NCBI GenBank assembly: GCA_023663205.1
Contig: JAMPHX010000008.1
Location: 1 to 34,727, forward strand
Length of the DNA stretch: 34,727 bases
Direction: 5' to 3'
Source of the DNA: Corallococcus sp.
GTDB lineage: Bacteria; Bacillota; Clostridia; Christensenellales; CAG-314
Part shown: positions 24,029 to 31,016 of the stretch, one piece after another
Numbering within the stretch: the first letter of the stretch is position 1
Layout of the letters: every line of letters starts with the position of its first letter
Notes under the pieces: generated by a model
Seen by the model: only the letters and a program-made list of their open reading frames with translations
What the model was told of the DNA's origin: nothing
The model's database searches: none
Program-made: the position numbers and the translations under genes

Positions 24029-24861
24029 AACACGTTTTGGTTTTGACGGATATATCGGGGCTGGGCAACTGTTCGCTTACTGCGGCGCTGCCTATACTTA
24101 CCGCTTGCGGCTATCACGTAATGCCTGCCGTCACGGGCTCGTTTTCCTGTCAGACGGGGTTTAGCGGTTTTGAATTTGTGCGCAACTGCAACATAGAGGG
24201 ATTTGTCGACGCAATCTCGTCAAATTCGCCCGTAGACGCGGTTTACACGGGATTTTTTACCGACGGCGAGCAATTGACCGCCGCGCGCAAAAGAGTTTCT
24301 TATTTGACGTTCGAGACTTCTTGCGTGTACAAACTCGTAGACCCGATAATGGGCGACAACGGCAGTTTTTACCCTGTATTCGATATCGGTTATGCAGACG
24401 AAATGCGATTGCTTGTCAAAAGCGCCGACTGCATTGTACCCAATCTTACCGAAGCGTGTTTGCTTGCGGAAAAGGATTACGCAAGCGTTGTCAAATACGC
24501 AGACGGCGACGGGTATCTCGATTACATAACAAAGGTTTTTGACGGCTTTACGCAAAAACTCGATGTTAAGTCCGCGGTAATTACGGGCATAGATTACAAA
24601 GACAAAGTTGTCAATGCCGTATTCGACGGCGGCAGGACGGAATTTGTATCCAACCCCAAGTGTTCGATAAAGTATTCCGGTACGGGCGACGTCTTTGCCT
24701 CCGCGCTGTTGAGTTGTATTCTCGGCGGCAGCGGTCTTATTGACGCCGTACGCCAATCTGCCGATACGGTTTATGCAGGTATACTTGCCGCCGATTGGAC
24801 GGACAGACGTATGGGAATAAATCTGTCTGCCTGCGTCAAAAAGTTGCTCGGCGGCAATTGA
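24025..24861 (+). CDS. Pyridoxal/pyridoxamine kinase-like protein (ribokinase fold)
   Basis: A 278-residue PfkB/ribokinase-superfamily kinase of the PdxY/PdxK type, which phosphorylates B6 vitamers. It begins with VLVLTDISGLGNCSLTAALPIL, the pyridoxamine kinase substrate-side motif, has VDPIMGDNGSFYP and VPNLTEACLL in the middle, and the anion-hole/catalytic motif KYSGTGDVFASALLSC (GTGD) near residue 218. Its ATG overlaps the Gx gene's TGA (ATGA), so it is in the same transcript. A link between B6 salvage and flavin electron transfer is not obvious; it may be a passenger or act on another small molecule. Confidence 0.87.
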   Translation: MKHVLVLTDISGLGNCSLTAALPILTACGYHVMPAVTGSFSCQTGFSGFEFVRNCNIEGFVDAISSNSPVDAVYTGFFTDGEQLTAARKRVSYLTFETSCVYKLVDPIMGDNGSFYPVFDIGYADEMRLLVKSADCIVPNLTEACLLAEKDYASVVKYADGDGYLDYITKVFDGFTQKLDVKSAVITGIDYKDKVVNAVFDGGRTEFVSNPKCSIKYSGTGDVFASALLSCILGGSGLIDAVRQSADTVYAGILAADWTDRRMGINLSACVKKLLGGN

Positions 24862-24886
24862 CAAACGCATTTGATTTGCGTATAAT
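24858..24886 (+). promoter_or_regulatory. Perfect-consensus SigA promoter for small RNA
   Basis: TTGACA (24858-24863) overlaps the kinase stop codon; 17-nt spacer; TATAAT (24881-24886). The predicted start is about 24893, immediately before a self-contained hairpin RNA. Confidence 0.85.
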
Positions 24887-24892
24887 AGTATC

Positions 24893-24960
24893 GGAGTCAA
24901 GACTGTATAAGCCCTGCGGCAATTGGAGCCGCAAATCCCTGTACAGTGCTTGACTTTTTT
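24893..24960 (+). ncRNA. Predicted ~68-nt hairpin small RNA
   Basis: A consensus promoter is followed by one long folded unit ending in a U-run. Outer stem AGTCAAG-ACTGTA (24895-24907) pairs with TACAGT-g-CTTGACT (24942-24955), 13 bp with one bulge. An internal loop follows, then inner stem GCGGC (24916-24920)/GCCGC (24928-24932) with loop AATTGGA. Six Ts (24955-24960) close it. No plus-strand gene follows, so it is not a leader. It does not match tRNA, SRP RNA, 6S RNA or the riboswitch classes I know. The target is unknown; it could also act just as the operon terminator, but the promoter argues for a separate transcript. Confidence 0.65.
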
Positions 24961-24970
24961 CTTTATCCCC

Positions 24971-25015
24971 AAACAACACAAGCGAGGATTTGGCAAATCC
25001 TCGCTTGTGTTGTTT
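24971..25015. terminator. Very long perfect hairpin between convergent genes
   Basis: A 21-bp perfect stem, AAACAACACAAGCGAGGATTT (24971-24991) in sequence, complementary to 24995-25015, with a 3-nt loop. It is the same type as those at 9925 and 15861 and probably terminates transcription from both sides, chiefly the minus-strand MFS gene. Confidence 0.8.
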
Positions 25016-25162
25016 GATATTTACTGTATTACCTCGTACGTGTCGTCAAATACCGAAACAAAGCAAGCAATCGGTATTACGAAGGAGTTTGTTGTGTTCG
25101 ATACGGCAAAATTGATACGCAATATACCGTTTGACGAAGCAGCGGTTTTGCCGATTTGTTTA

Positions 25163-26902
25163 TCAGTCGTCCGCACCGCCCAACATTTCCAGTTTGTCTT
25201 TGGGACTTTCGGGTTTGCTGTCGCCGTGTTTTACAAACAGCATTGTCACAAAACTAAGCGCCACAAATATTGCGCCGTAGGGGAACAGCGGACTCATATT
25301 GCCTACAAGGTCCATGATAAGCCCCGACAGCAGCGGCGTAACTATCTGCGCCGCCATACTTGCGGTGTAGTAGTAACCGGTGTATTTGCCTATATCTCCG
25401 CCCTGCGCAAGTTCCACAACCATGGGGAAACTGTTTACGTTGATAGTCGCCCAAGCAATGCCCGCCAATGCAAACAAAATCCACATTATCACGGTGGGAG
25501 TGGATGCGCTTACAAAGCACGCTCCGATAAATGCCGCCGCAAGCAGAGCCACGCCTATCAGGATGGTTTTCTTTCTGCCCAATTTGCCTGCCACTATACC
25601 GACGGGTATATATGCCGCAATTGCCGCGCCTTGGGCAATCATCAACGTGGTGTTGTAGTCTTTGTTAAGCACGTTGACGGCGTAGAGGCTGTACTTGGAA
25701 GTTATGGCATTGTACCCTATGAACCACAGCGCAACCGACGCCAATATCAAAATAAGCGATTTGAGTTTGTCTTTGGGAAGTTTGCCGCTTTGGGTAGAAG
25801 CGTCGGGTTTGACAACTTCGCCGACTTCCTGCATTTCTTCTTGTTCTTCGGAAACGACAACTTCTTCTTCGGCTTCTTCACGGTCGAGAACCTCTTGCTG
25901 TTGCAGCATTTCGTCATTCCATTGTTTTTCTTTTACGGTAAAGATAAACACAAGCAGTGCAATAAGCATTATGCCGCATACGGCGCAGACAAACCATGTA
26001 TAACTCATTATTTGGTTTTCCACCTTGCCGGTTCCAAACAGGTTGCCGAGCAATAACACCAACATACCGCCCGCAGTACCCATTAGGTTAATGATGGCAT
26101 TGGCTTTGCTTCGCAGCGGTTTTATCGTAACGTCGGGCATAAGCGCAACCGCAGGAGAACGGAACGTAGCCATCGCAATAAGCGTCAATAGCAGCAGCGC
26201 AATGAATATTACAAGCACCCACACCTGTTTGGACGTCACTTCCGAGGCAAAACGGCTGCGCGCGGACGTCACCAACGACGAGTAGGCTTTGGTTGTTTTG
26301 ACGCCGTCCGGAGCATCGCCGTCGTACAGGGTGTACGCGTCTGTTGCTTTGTCGTAGGAGTACAGAGTCTTTTCGTTCAATGTGTCGGAGTACCAAGTTT
26401 GAAGTTGCGTTTGTTCCGCTTTCGTCAATTGCTCAAAAGTTTTGTTGTAGTAAACCTTTGCCGCGTAGTCGCGTATCTCGTAGTTTTGCGGCACTTCCTT
26501 GTTGGTAAAACTGTCGTACTCGTTGTTGGAAACGGTGTAGTTTTGTTCCCAATAGGTCGATTGCGAGCCTTCGGAAATCTTGGCTAACTGCGCATTGTCG
26601 GCAAATGTCAATCCTACAAAGCAAACAACGGCAACTACCGTACCTATTACGATGTAAGGCGTGCGTTTGCCGTATTTGCTTTTGGTTTTGTCGGATAGCG
26701 CGCCGAACAGCGGCAGCATAAACAAAGCCAATATGTTGTCAAGCGCCATGATAAATCCCGACCACGTTTGGTTAAGTCCGAATTTGTTTACCAGCATGAG
26801 CGGAACTATTCCGTCATATGCCTGCCAAAACGCGCAAATCAAAAAGAATGCAAATCCGACAAGCAGAGTGCGTTTGGAATTGAGTTTGTGTTTTTTCTCC
26901 AT
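25163..26902 (-). CDS. MFS transporter, GPH/SLC45-like sugar symporter
   Basis: A 579-residue membrane protein. The first helices and loop (PLFGALSDKTKSKYGKRTPYIVIG) carry the MFS motif typical of the GPH/SLC45 sugar-cation branch, and RSPAVALMPDVTIKPLRSKANA follows helix 5. Between about residues 105 and 235 lies a hydrophilic, Tyr/Thr-rich segment outside the membrane, far longer than the usual loop. The central cytoplasmic loop has an acidic Glu-run (about 345-375). GAGGGA is 6 nt before the ATG. The gene is alone on the minus strand with a promoter at 27195-27223 and a ~285-nt structured leader that contains a terminator, so regulation in the leader is likely. Substrate unknown. Confidence 0.85.
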   Translation of the reverse strand: MEKKHKLNSKRTLLVGFAFFLICAFWQAYDGIVPLMLVNKFGLNQTWSGFIMALDNILALFMLPLFGALSDKTKSKYGKRTPYIVIGTVVAVVCFVGLTFADNAQLAKISEGSQSTYWEQNYTVSNNEYDSFTNKEVPQNYEIRDYAAKVYYNKTFEQLTKAEQTQLQTWYSDTLNEKTLYSYDKATDAYTLYDGDAPDGVKTTKAYSSLVTSARSRFASEVTSKQVWVLVIFIALLLLTLIAMATFRSPAVALMPDVTIKPLRSKANAIINLMGTAGGMLVLLLGNLFGTGKVENQIMSYTWFVCAVCGIMLIALLVFIFTVKEKQWNDEMLQQQEVLDREEAEEEVVVSEEQEEMQEVGEVVKPDASTQSGKLPKDKLKSLILILASVALWFIGYNAITSKYSLYAVNVLNKDYNTTLMIAQGAAIAAYIPVGIVAGKLGRKKTILIGVALLAAAFIGACFVSASTPTVIMWILFALAGIAWATINVNSFPMVVELAQGGDIGKYTGYYYTASMAAQIVTPLLSGLIMDLVGNMSPLFPYGAIFVALSFVTMLFVKHGDSKPESPKDKLEMLGGADD

Positions 26903-26960
26903 ATAAGTCCCTCTTGTTTATAAATTAAGACCGTAACTATGCGTTGCAGTCCCATAAACC

Positions 26961-26995
26961 GAAAAAAAGCAAAGACGTATTTGAACTGATACGTC
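26961..26995 (-). terminator. Leader terminator/attenuator before MFS gene
   Basis: Minus strand: GACGTAT (26995-26989)/ATACGTC (26980-26974), 8-nt loop, then TTTGCTTTTTTT down to 26961. It lies about 60 nt before the MFS start codon. A second perfect hairpin, GGAAAAACAA/TTGTTTTTCC (27007-27029), is just upstream and may compete with it. Confidence 0.65.
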
Positions 26996-27064
26996 CGCTG
27001 CGGCAAGGAAAAACAAGGTTTGTTTTTCCAAACGTGTAAAACAACAAAGTTGTGTTTGCGTATT

Positions 27065-27161
27065 TTGACGCTGTAAGATTGCACAAATGCAAGACTGCAA
27101 AATGTTTTTCCGCGTACGTCCTAACGGTACGGCAATTGCCGTTTTGCGCCGGCAGCGTCAA
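27065..27161 (-). promoter_or_regulatory. Candidate structured cis-regulatory RNA in MFS leader
   Basis: Minus strand: TTGACGCTG (27161-27153) pairs perfectly with CAGCGTCAA (27073-27065), closing 79 nt in which further helices can form: CGGCAATTGCCG, CCGTAC/GTACGcGG, and TTGCA-tttg-TGCAA. Such a closed multi-helix fold, followed by hairpins with a U-run (26961-27029) and then a transporter gene, has the layout of a riboswitch. It matches no class I recognise. It lies about 27 nt after the predicted start. Confidence 0.5.
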
Positions 27162-27194
27162 GTTGATATATGAAACAAAATAATAATTTTTATC

Positions 27195-27223
27195 ATTATA
27201 ACTTATTGAAACTTAAAAGTAAA
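27195..27223 (-). promoter_or_regulatory. Promoter of the MFS transporter gene
   Basis: Minus strand: TTTACT (27223-27218), 17-nt spacer, TATAAT (27200-27195). The start would be near 27188, leaving a leader of about 285 nt. Confidence 0.65.
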
Positions 27224-27298
27224 TATACAATTGTTCGCGTTTGAAACGGCAAACGGCATAATAAACATTTTTGCCCCGCACAACTCATACATTGTCGT

Positions 27299-28357
27299 AT
27301 GAGTAGCAGAGTAATAGCGGGTATAGCCGTATTGGCATTTGGTTTATATTGTTTTGTATTTATCGCGCCCCTTTTGGGAGGCGGAGCAAACTACGTTGAC
27401 GTGCCGAAGTACGAGGGAGTAATAGAATTGTGGCACATCGAAACTTTCGAGGGAGGCAGCGGAAGCCGTGCAAGTTGGCTTAGCGCCCGCGCGGCAAAGT
27501 TTGAAAAGAAGCACAAAGGTCTGTACGTACACGTTTCAGATTACACCTACGAGCAGGCGCTCGACAAATTGCAGTCGGGCGAAACCTTCGATATGGTTTC
27601 CTTTTCCGCCGGAGTAGGCAACGCCCTGCTGCGGTATCTAATGCCGGCGGAAACTGCGGCAAGCGGCAGTTTTCTGCAAGGGGGCGAAGCAGACGGAGTA
27701 CAGTACGCATTGCCCTATTCGGCGGGGGTGTACGCTATGTTTGCCCGTCAAAGCGACCTTGACAAATTGAAGGTTACGGATTTGGGCGCAAATGCGTTTA
27801 ATTTGCAAACCACAAAAAAAATAGGTAAAAACACTGTTGAAATAGTTTCTTTTGAATGCGGTTTCGGACGGTTCAACAGTCCGCTGACCGCGCTTGCGCA
27901 AACACCGAGCAAGGGGAAACTCAATCCCGATTACGCCCAAACACAGTATCAAGCGTACGAAAAGTTTGTTTCCGGCAAAAAGTGTACCGCGCTTCTGGGC
28001 ACTCAGCGCGATATGTACAGGCTGAGCAACCGATACAAAAACGGCAAAATAGACGCGCTTGTATGTGTTCCGCTTCAAGGTTACACCGACCTTGTGCAAT
28101 ATGTGGCAATATCCGCCGACGCAGGGCAAAAGACGCAAAGCGCGCGGGAGTTTGTGCAGTATCTTACCAGCGAAGAAGTGCAAAAAACGCTTACGAACAT
28201 TTCGATGTTTTCGCCGTGCGGATACTCTTTGTATACCGACGATTGGTTTGCTTCTGCGGAAAAATCTTTGGAAAACGCGCGTACGGTAAACGTATTTGCA
28301 AATGCGGAAACTTTGGAACAAATACGCCGCGACGCGCTTGTGTCGCTCGGAGGTTGA
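27299..28357 (+). CDS. Membrane-anchored extracellular solute-binding protein
   Basis: A 352-residue protein with an N-terminal hydrophobic helix (about residues 5-27) and no lipobox Cys, so it is anchored or secreted. The rest resembles family 1 ABC solute-binding proteins (sugar type): VIELWHIETF at the first strand, FEKKHKGLYVHV, FDMVSFSAGVG, and a later YALPYSAGVYAMFARQSDL segment and C-terminal helix AREFVQYLTSEEVQKTL. No permease or ATPase gene is near. No Shine-Dalgarno is seen before ATG 27299 and no upstream in-frame start exists. It ends 4 nt before murB, so it is probably co-transcribed with the cell-wall genes. Ligand unknown. Confidence 0.75.
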   Translation: MSSRVIAGIAVLAFGLYCFVFIAPLLGGGANYVDVPKYEGVIELWHIETFEGGSGSRASWLSARAAKFEKKHKGLYVHVSDYTYEQALDKLQSGETFDMVSFSAGVGNALLRYLMPAETAASGSFLQGGEADGVQYALPYSAGVYAMFARQSDLDKLKVTDLGANAFNLQTTKKIGKNTVEIVSFECGFGRFNSPLTALAQTPSKGKLNPDYAQTQYQAYEKFVSGKKCTALLGTQRDMYRLSNRYKNGKIDALVCVPLQGYTDLVQYVAISADAGQKTQSAREFVQYLTSEEVQKTLTNISMFSPCGYSLYTDDWFASAEKSLENARTVNVFANAETLEQIRRDALVSLGG

Positions 28358-28361
28358 TACC

Positions 28362-29291
28362 GTGCTTAAAATGTCTTTGAACAGAAGGATGGAAAAACTT
28401 TGCGCCAAGTTGAAACGGTACGGCGTATACCGCGACAAGACGTTTGCTTCTTTGACAACCGCGGGGTGCGGCGGCAAAATAAATCTTTGCGTTTTTCCGC
28501 AAAGCGTCCGCCAACTTGTGCGCTGCGTCAAACTTGCGCAAAAGTACGACGTGCCTTACTTTGTATTGGGCAAGGGGAGCAATACGCTTGCTTCGGACGG
28601 CGAGTATGACGGACTTGTAATATGCACTCGCAAGATGACTCGCGTCAAAGTAAAGGGCAACAGGGTGTACTGCGATTGCGGAGTAAATACCGTTGCCCTT
28701 GCCAAAGTTTTGTGCCGCGAAGGACTTTCCGGAGGGGAATATCTTTACTGTCTGCCGGCGACGGTGGGCGGCGCGGTTACGATGAATGCGGGGTGTTTTT
28801 CGATGCAGACGTCGGATATCGTCGTAAGCGTCAAATATTTTCACGACGGTAAGGTGCGTACGTCTTACGCCGACAAATGCAAGTTCGGGTACAGAACAAG
28901 CATATTCAAGCAGTTGGATTACTGTGTGCTGTCGGCGGAACTGGTACTGAAAAAATCCGACCCGATAACGGTTGAAAACAAATGCAAACAGTGTTTTGAA
29001 AAAAAATCCGCCGCTCAGCCGCTCAAAGAACGCTCTATGGGGTGCGTGTTTTATCTCAACGAGGATTCCGCATCCAAACTTATCGACAGAGCGGGGCTCA
29101 AAGGAAAACGCATAGGCGGCGCGGAAGTTTCGGTAAAGCACGCGGGATTTATAATATGCGTTGACAATTGCACGTCAAAAGATGTATACTTACTTATGCA
29201 ACACATTGCCAAAACCGTAAAGGAGAAATACTCGAAAACTCTCATAAGAGAAGTAACTCTTGTGGGTTTCGACGAAAATACGCAGATATGA
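28362..29291 (+). CDS. murB: UDP-N-acetylenolpyruvoylglucosamine reductase
   Basis: FAD enzyme that reduces UDP-GlcNAc-enolpyruvate to UDP-MurNAc with NADPH, in peptidoglycan precursor synthesis. The 309-residue protein has FAD-binding motifs VLGKGSNTLASDGEYDGLVI and YLYCLPATVGGAVTMNAGCF, substrate residues FGYRTSIF, and C-terminal KLIDRAGLKGKRIGGAEVS, KHAGFI and REVTLVG with the catalytic Glu. The proton-donor position is Cys (SMGCVFY) rather than Ser, which is common in some lineages, but the following FKNP is changed to FYLN. GTG 28362 is chosen since CGGAGG (28348-28353) is 8 nt upstream; ATG 28371 would be too far. Confidence 0.93.
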   Translation: MLKMSLNRRMEKLCAKLKRYGVYRDKTFASLTTAGCGGKINLCVFPQSVRQLVRCVKLAQKYDVPYFVLGKGSNTLASDGEYDGLVICTRKMTRVKVKGNRVYCDCGVNTVALAKVLCREGLSGGEYLYCLPATVGGAVTMNAGCFSMQTSDIVVSVKYFHDGKVRTSYADKCKFGYRTSIFKQLDYCVLSAELVLKKSDPITVENKCKQCFEKKSAAQPLKERSMGCVFYLNEDSASKLIDRAGLKGKRIGGAEVSVKHAGFIICVDNCTSKDVYLLMQHIAKTVKEKYSKTLIREVTLVGFDENTQI

Positions 29292-30037
29292 TTTGGGGAG
29301 ATTACCATACCCACACCAAAAACAGCGACGGCAAAGGAACTCTTGTCGAAACATTGGAAGCAGCGGACAGAATAGGGCTCAAACAAGTGGGCATCAGCGA
29401 CCACGGGCTAAGACACGTCGCGCGCGGAATGCATTTTAGAGATATAGAAAAAATGCGTACGCAAATGGAAAAGTACAAAGATAAGTACAAGGTGCAGTGC
29501 TTTTTGTCAATCGAGTCCAATATTTACACGTCGGACGGCAAGATAGACCTTACGGAAAGTCAGCGCGATTTGTTCGACTACGTAATAGCAGGTTATCACA
29601 AGGCTGTGTGGGGCAAAGGCGTAATAGATTCGTTCAGATACAATATCCCCGCGCTGTTTGCCAATTTGCGCAAGGAATATACCGACTCTCAGCGAAGAAA
29701 ATATACCAAAACAGTAATTGCCGCCGTAACTTCGGGCAAAATAAATATACTTTCGCATCCCAATTACGGCATACCCGTCGATATGAAGGAGTTGGCAAAG
29801 GCGGCGACCGATTACGGCGTCTACTTGGAACTAAACGGAAAAAAGGTAAGTATGACCGATGAGGAAGTAATGACGCTGTATGACGGCGGAGTGACTTTTA
29901 TTGTAAACAGCGACGCGCACACGCCCGACCGCGTAGGCGAAATTTCTGTGCCTATGTCCGTAGTCGACAGGCTCAAAATAGACAAAACCCGTATAGTCAA
30001 TTGGGAAAACCTGCCCGATTTGCATATACGGCATTGA
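29288..30037 (+). CDS. PHP-domain phosphoesterase
   Basis: A 249-residue metal-dependent phosphoesterase of the PHP superfamily (histidinol-phosphatase/YcdX-like). Metal ligands are visible in DYHTHTKNSDG (His7, His9), GISDHGL, the Glu of LSIESNIY, SHPNYG and NSDAHTPDRVG. The ATG overlaps the murB TGA (ATGA). A PHP gene next to murB and before rapZ/yvcK/whiA is usual in Clostridia; here whiA follows directly and the rapZ and yvcK genes are missing. The substrate is not known; nucleotide or histidinol phosphate is possible. Confidence 0.9.
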   Translation: MIWGDYHTHTKNSDGKGTLVETLEAADRIGLKQVGISDHGLRHVARGMHFRDIEKMRTQMEKYKDKYKVQCFLSIESNIYTSDGKIDLTESQRDLFDYVIAGYHKAVWGKGVIDSFRYNIPALFANLRKEYTDSQRRKYTKTVIAAVTSGKINILSHPNYGIPVDMKELAKAATDYGVYLELNGKKVSMTDEEVMTLYDGGVTFIVNSDAHTPDRVGEISVPMSVVDRLKIDKTRIVNWENLPDLHIRH

Positions 30038-30045
30038 GATTTCAA

Positions 30046-31011
30046 ATGACATTTTCAGCATTTACCAAAACAGAAATATTAAAAAACGTCCACAATTTAC
30101 CCGATTGCTGCGCGGACGTTTTTTTGTATGCCGTATTCAAAACATTGGGCAGTCTTACATTGGAAAACAAATGCGCCGCGCTTGACGTTTCGTCGGAAAA
30201 TGGAGATTTGGTAAAATTGTGCGCCGCGCTTGTCAAACGGCGTTTCGGCAAAACCGCCGAAGTACGGGCAATCAGCGGAAGCACTTTCCGTTCGGGCGCG
30301 GTTTACGGCGTAACTTTCGATTTGTCGGTAATGCAAAAGTTGGGATTGATTTACTATGATGCCGACGGACTTATGGAAATTAGTCAAGGCGCTGTTTCGG
30401 AGCGTTTACAAAAGGATTGCTGTCGCAAAGCGTTTGTCAAGGCGTTGTTCTTGTCCTGCGGTTCGGTCACGGTGCCTGCCGTGTCGGACGATTTAAAGGA
30501 AAGCAAGCGCAACCAACGTTATCATTTGGAATTGGTGTTTTCGGACGAAAAATTTGCGGAAGAAGCGCAAACTTTGTTTGGTAATTCGGGGTTTAAGTTC
30601 CGCATTACCCGACGCAAAAACAGTACCGTGCTGTATATCAAGGGTAGCGAGGAAATTGCCGATATGTTGGTGTATTTGGGCGCCGTTTCCGCCAAACTGA
30701 AATTGGAAAACGTAATAATAGAGCGCGGAATACGCAATGCCGCCAACAGGCAGAGCAACTGTATTGCCGCCAATATAGACAAATCTGTTGCCGCCAGTAA
30801 CAGACAGACGGAAGCCATTGCCGCTTTGGAAAAAAGCGGAAAACTTCAATTGCTTTCCGAAGAACTTCAAAGCGTTGCAAAACTTAGGAAGGACAACCCT
30901 CTTGCCACCCTTGACGAACTTGCCCAAATGGCAAATTTGACCAAAAGCGGAGTAAGACACAGACTAAAAAGATTGGAAACGCTTGCATATACGCAAGACG
31001 ACGAGGAGTAA
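30046..31011 (+). CDS. whiA: DNA-binding protein WhiA
   Basis: WhiA combines an N-terminal fold related to LAGLIDADG homing endonucleases with a C-terminal helix-turn-helix; it affects cell division and chromosome segregation in Firmicutes and sporulation in actinomycetes. The 321-residue protein starts MTFSAFTKTEILKNV, contains CCRKAFVKALFLSCGSVTVP and KRNQRYHLELVF in the endonuclease-like part, and ends with the HTH LDELAQMANLTKSGVRHRLKRL. Length is typical. The Shine-Dalgarno before ATG 30046 is weak (GAGATTT), suggesting coupling to the PHP gene 8 nt upstream. Confidence 0.93.
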   Translation: MTFSAFTKTEILKNVHNLPDCCADVFLYAVFKTLGSLTLENKCAALDVSSENGDLVKLCAALVKRRFGKTAEVRAISGSTFRSGAVYGVTFDLSVMQKLGLIYYDADGLMEISQGAVSERLQKDCCRKAFVKALFLSCGSVTVPAVSDDLKESKRNQRYHLELVFSDEKFAEEAQTLFGNSGFKFRITRRKNSTVLYIKGSEEIADMLVYLGAVSAKLKLENVIIERGIRNAANRQSNCIAANIDKSVAASNRQTEAIAALEKSGKLQLLSEELQSVAKLRKDNPLATLDELAQMANLTKSGVRHRLKRLETLAYTQDDEE

Positions 31012-31016
31012 ACCTT

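Noticed and set aside
24923..26056. Long plus-strand frame of 377 codons
   Set aside because: It lies antisense to the MFS transporter at 25163-26902, whose protein is clearly real; the composition (many Arg/His/Gln/Cys) is that of a shadow frame. The short piece at 25094-25160 looks faintly protein-like after an AAGGAG but is not recognisable.
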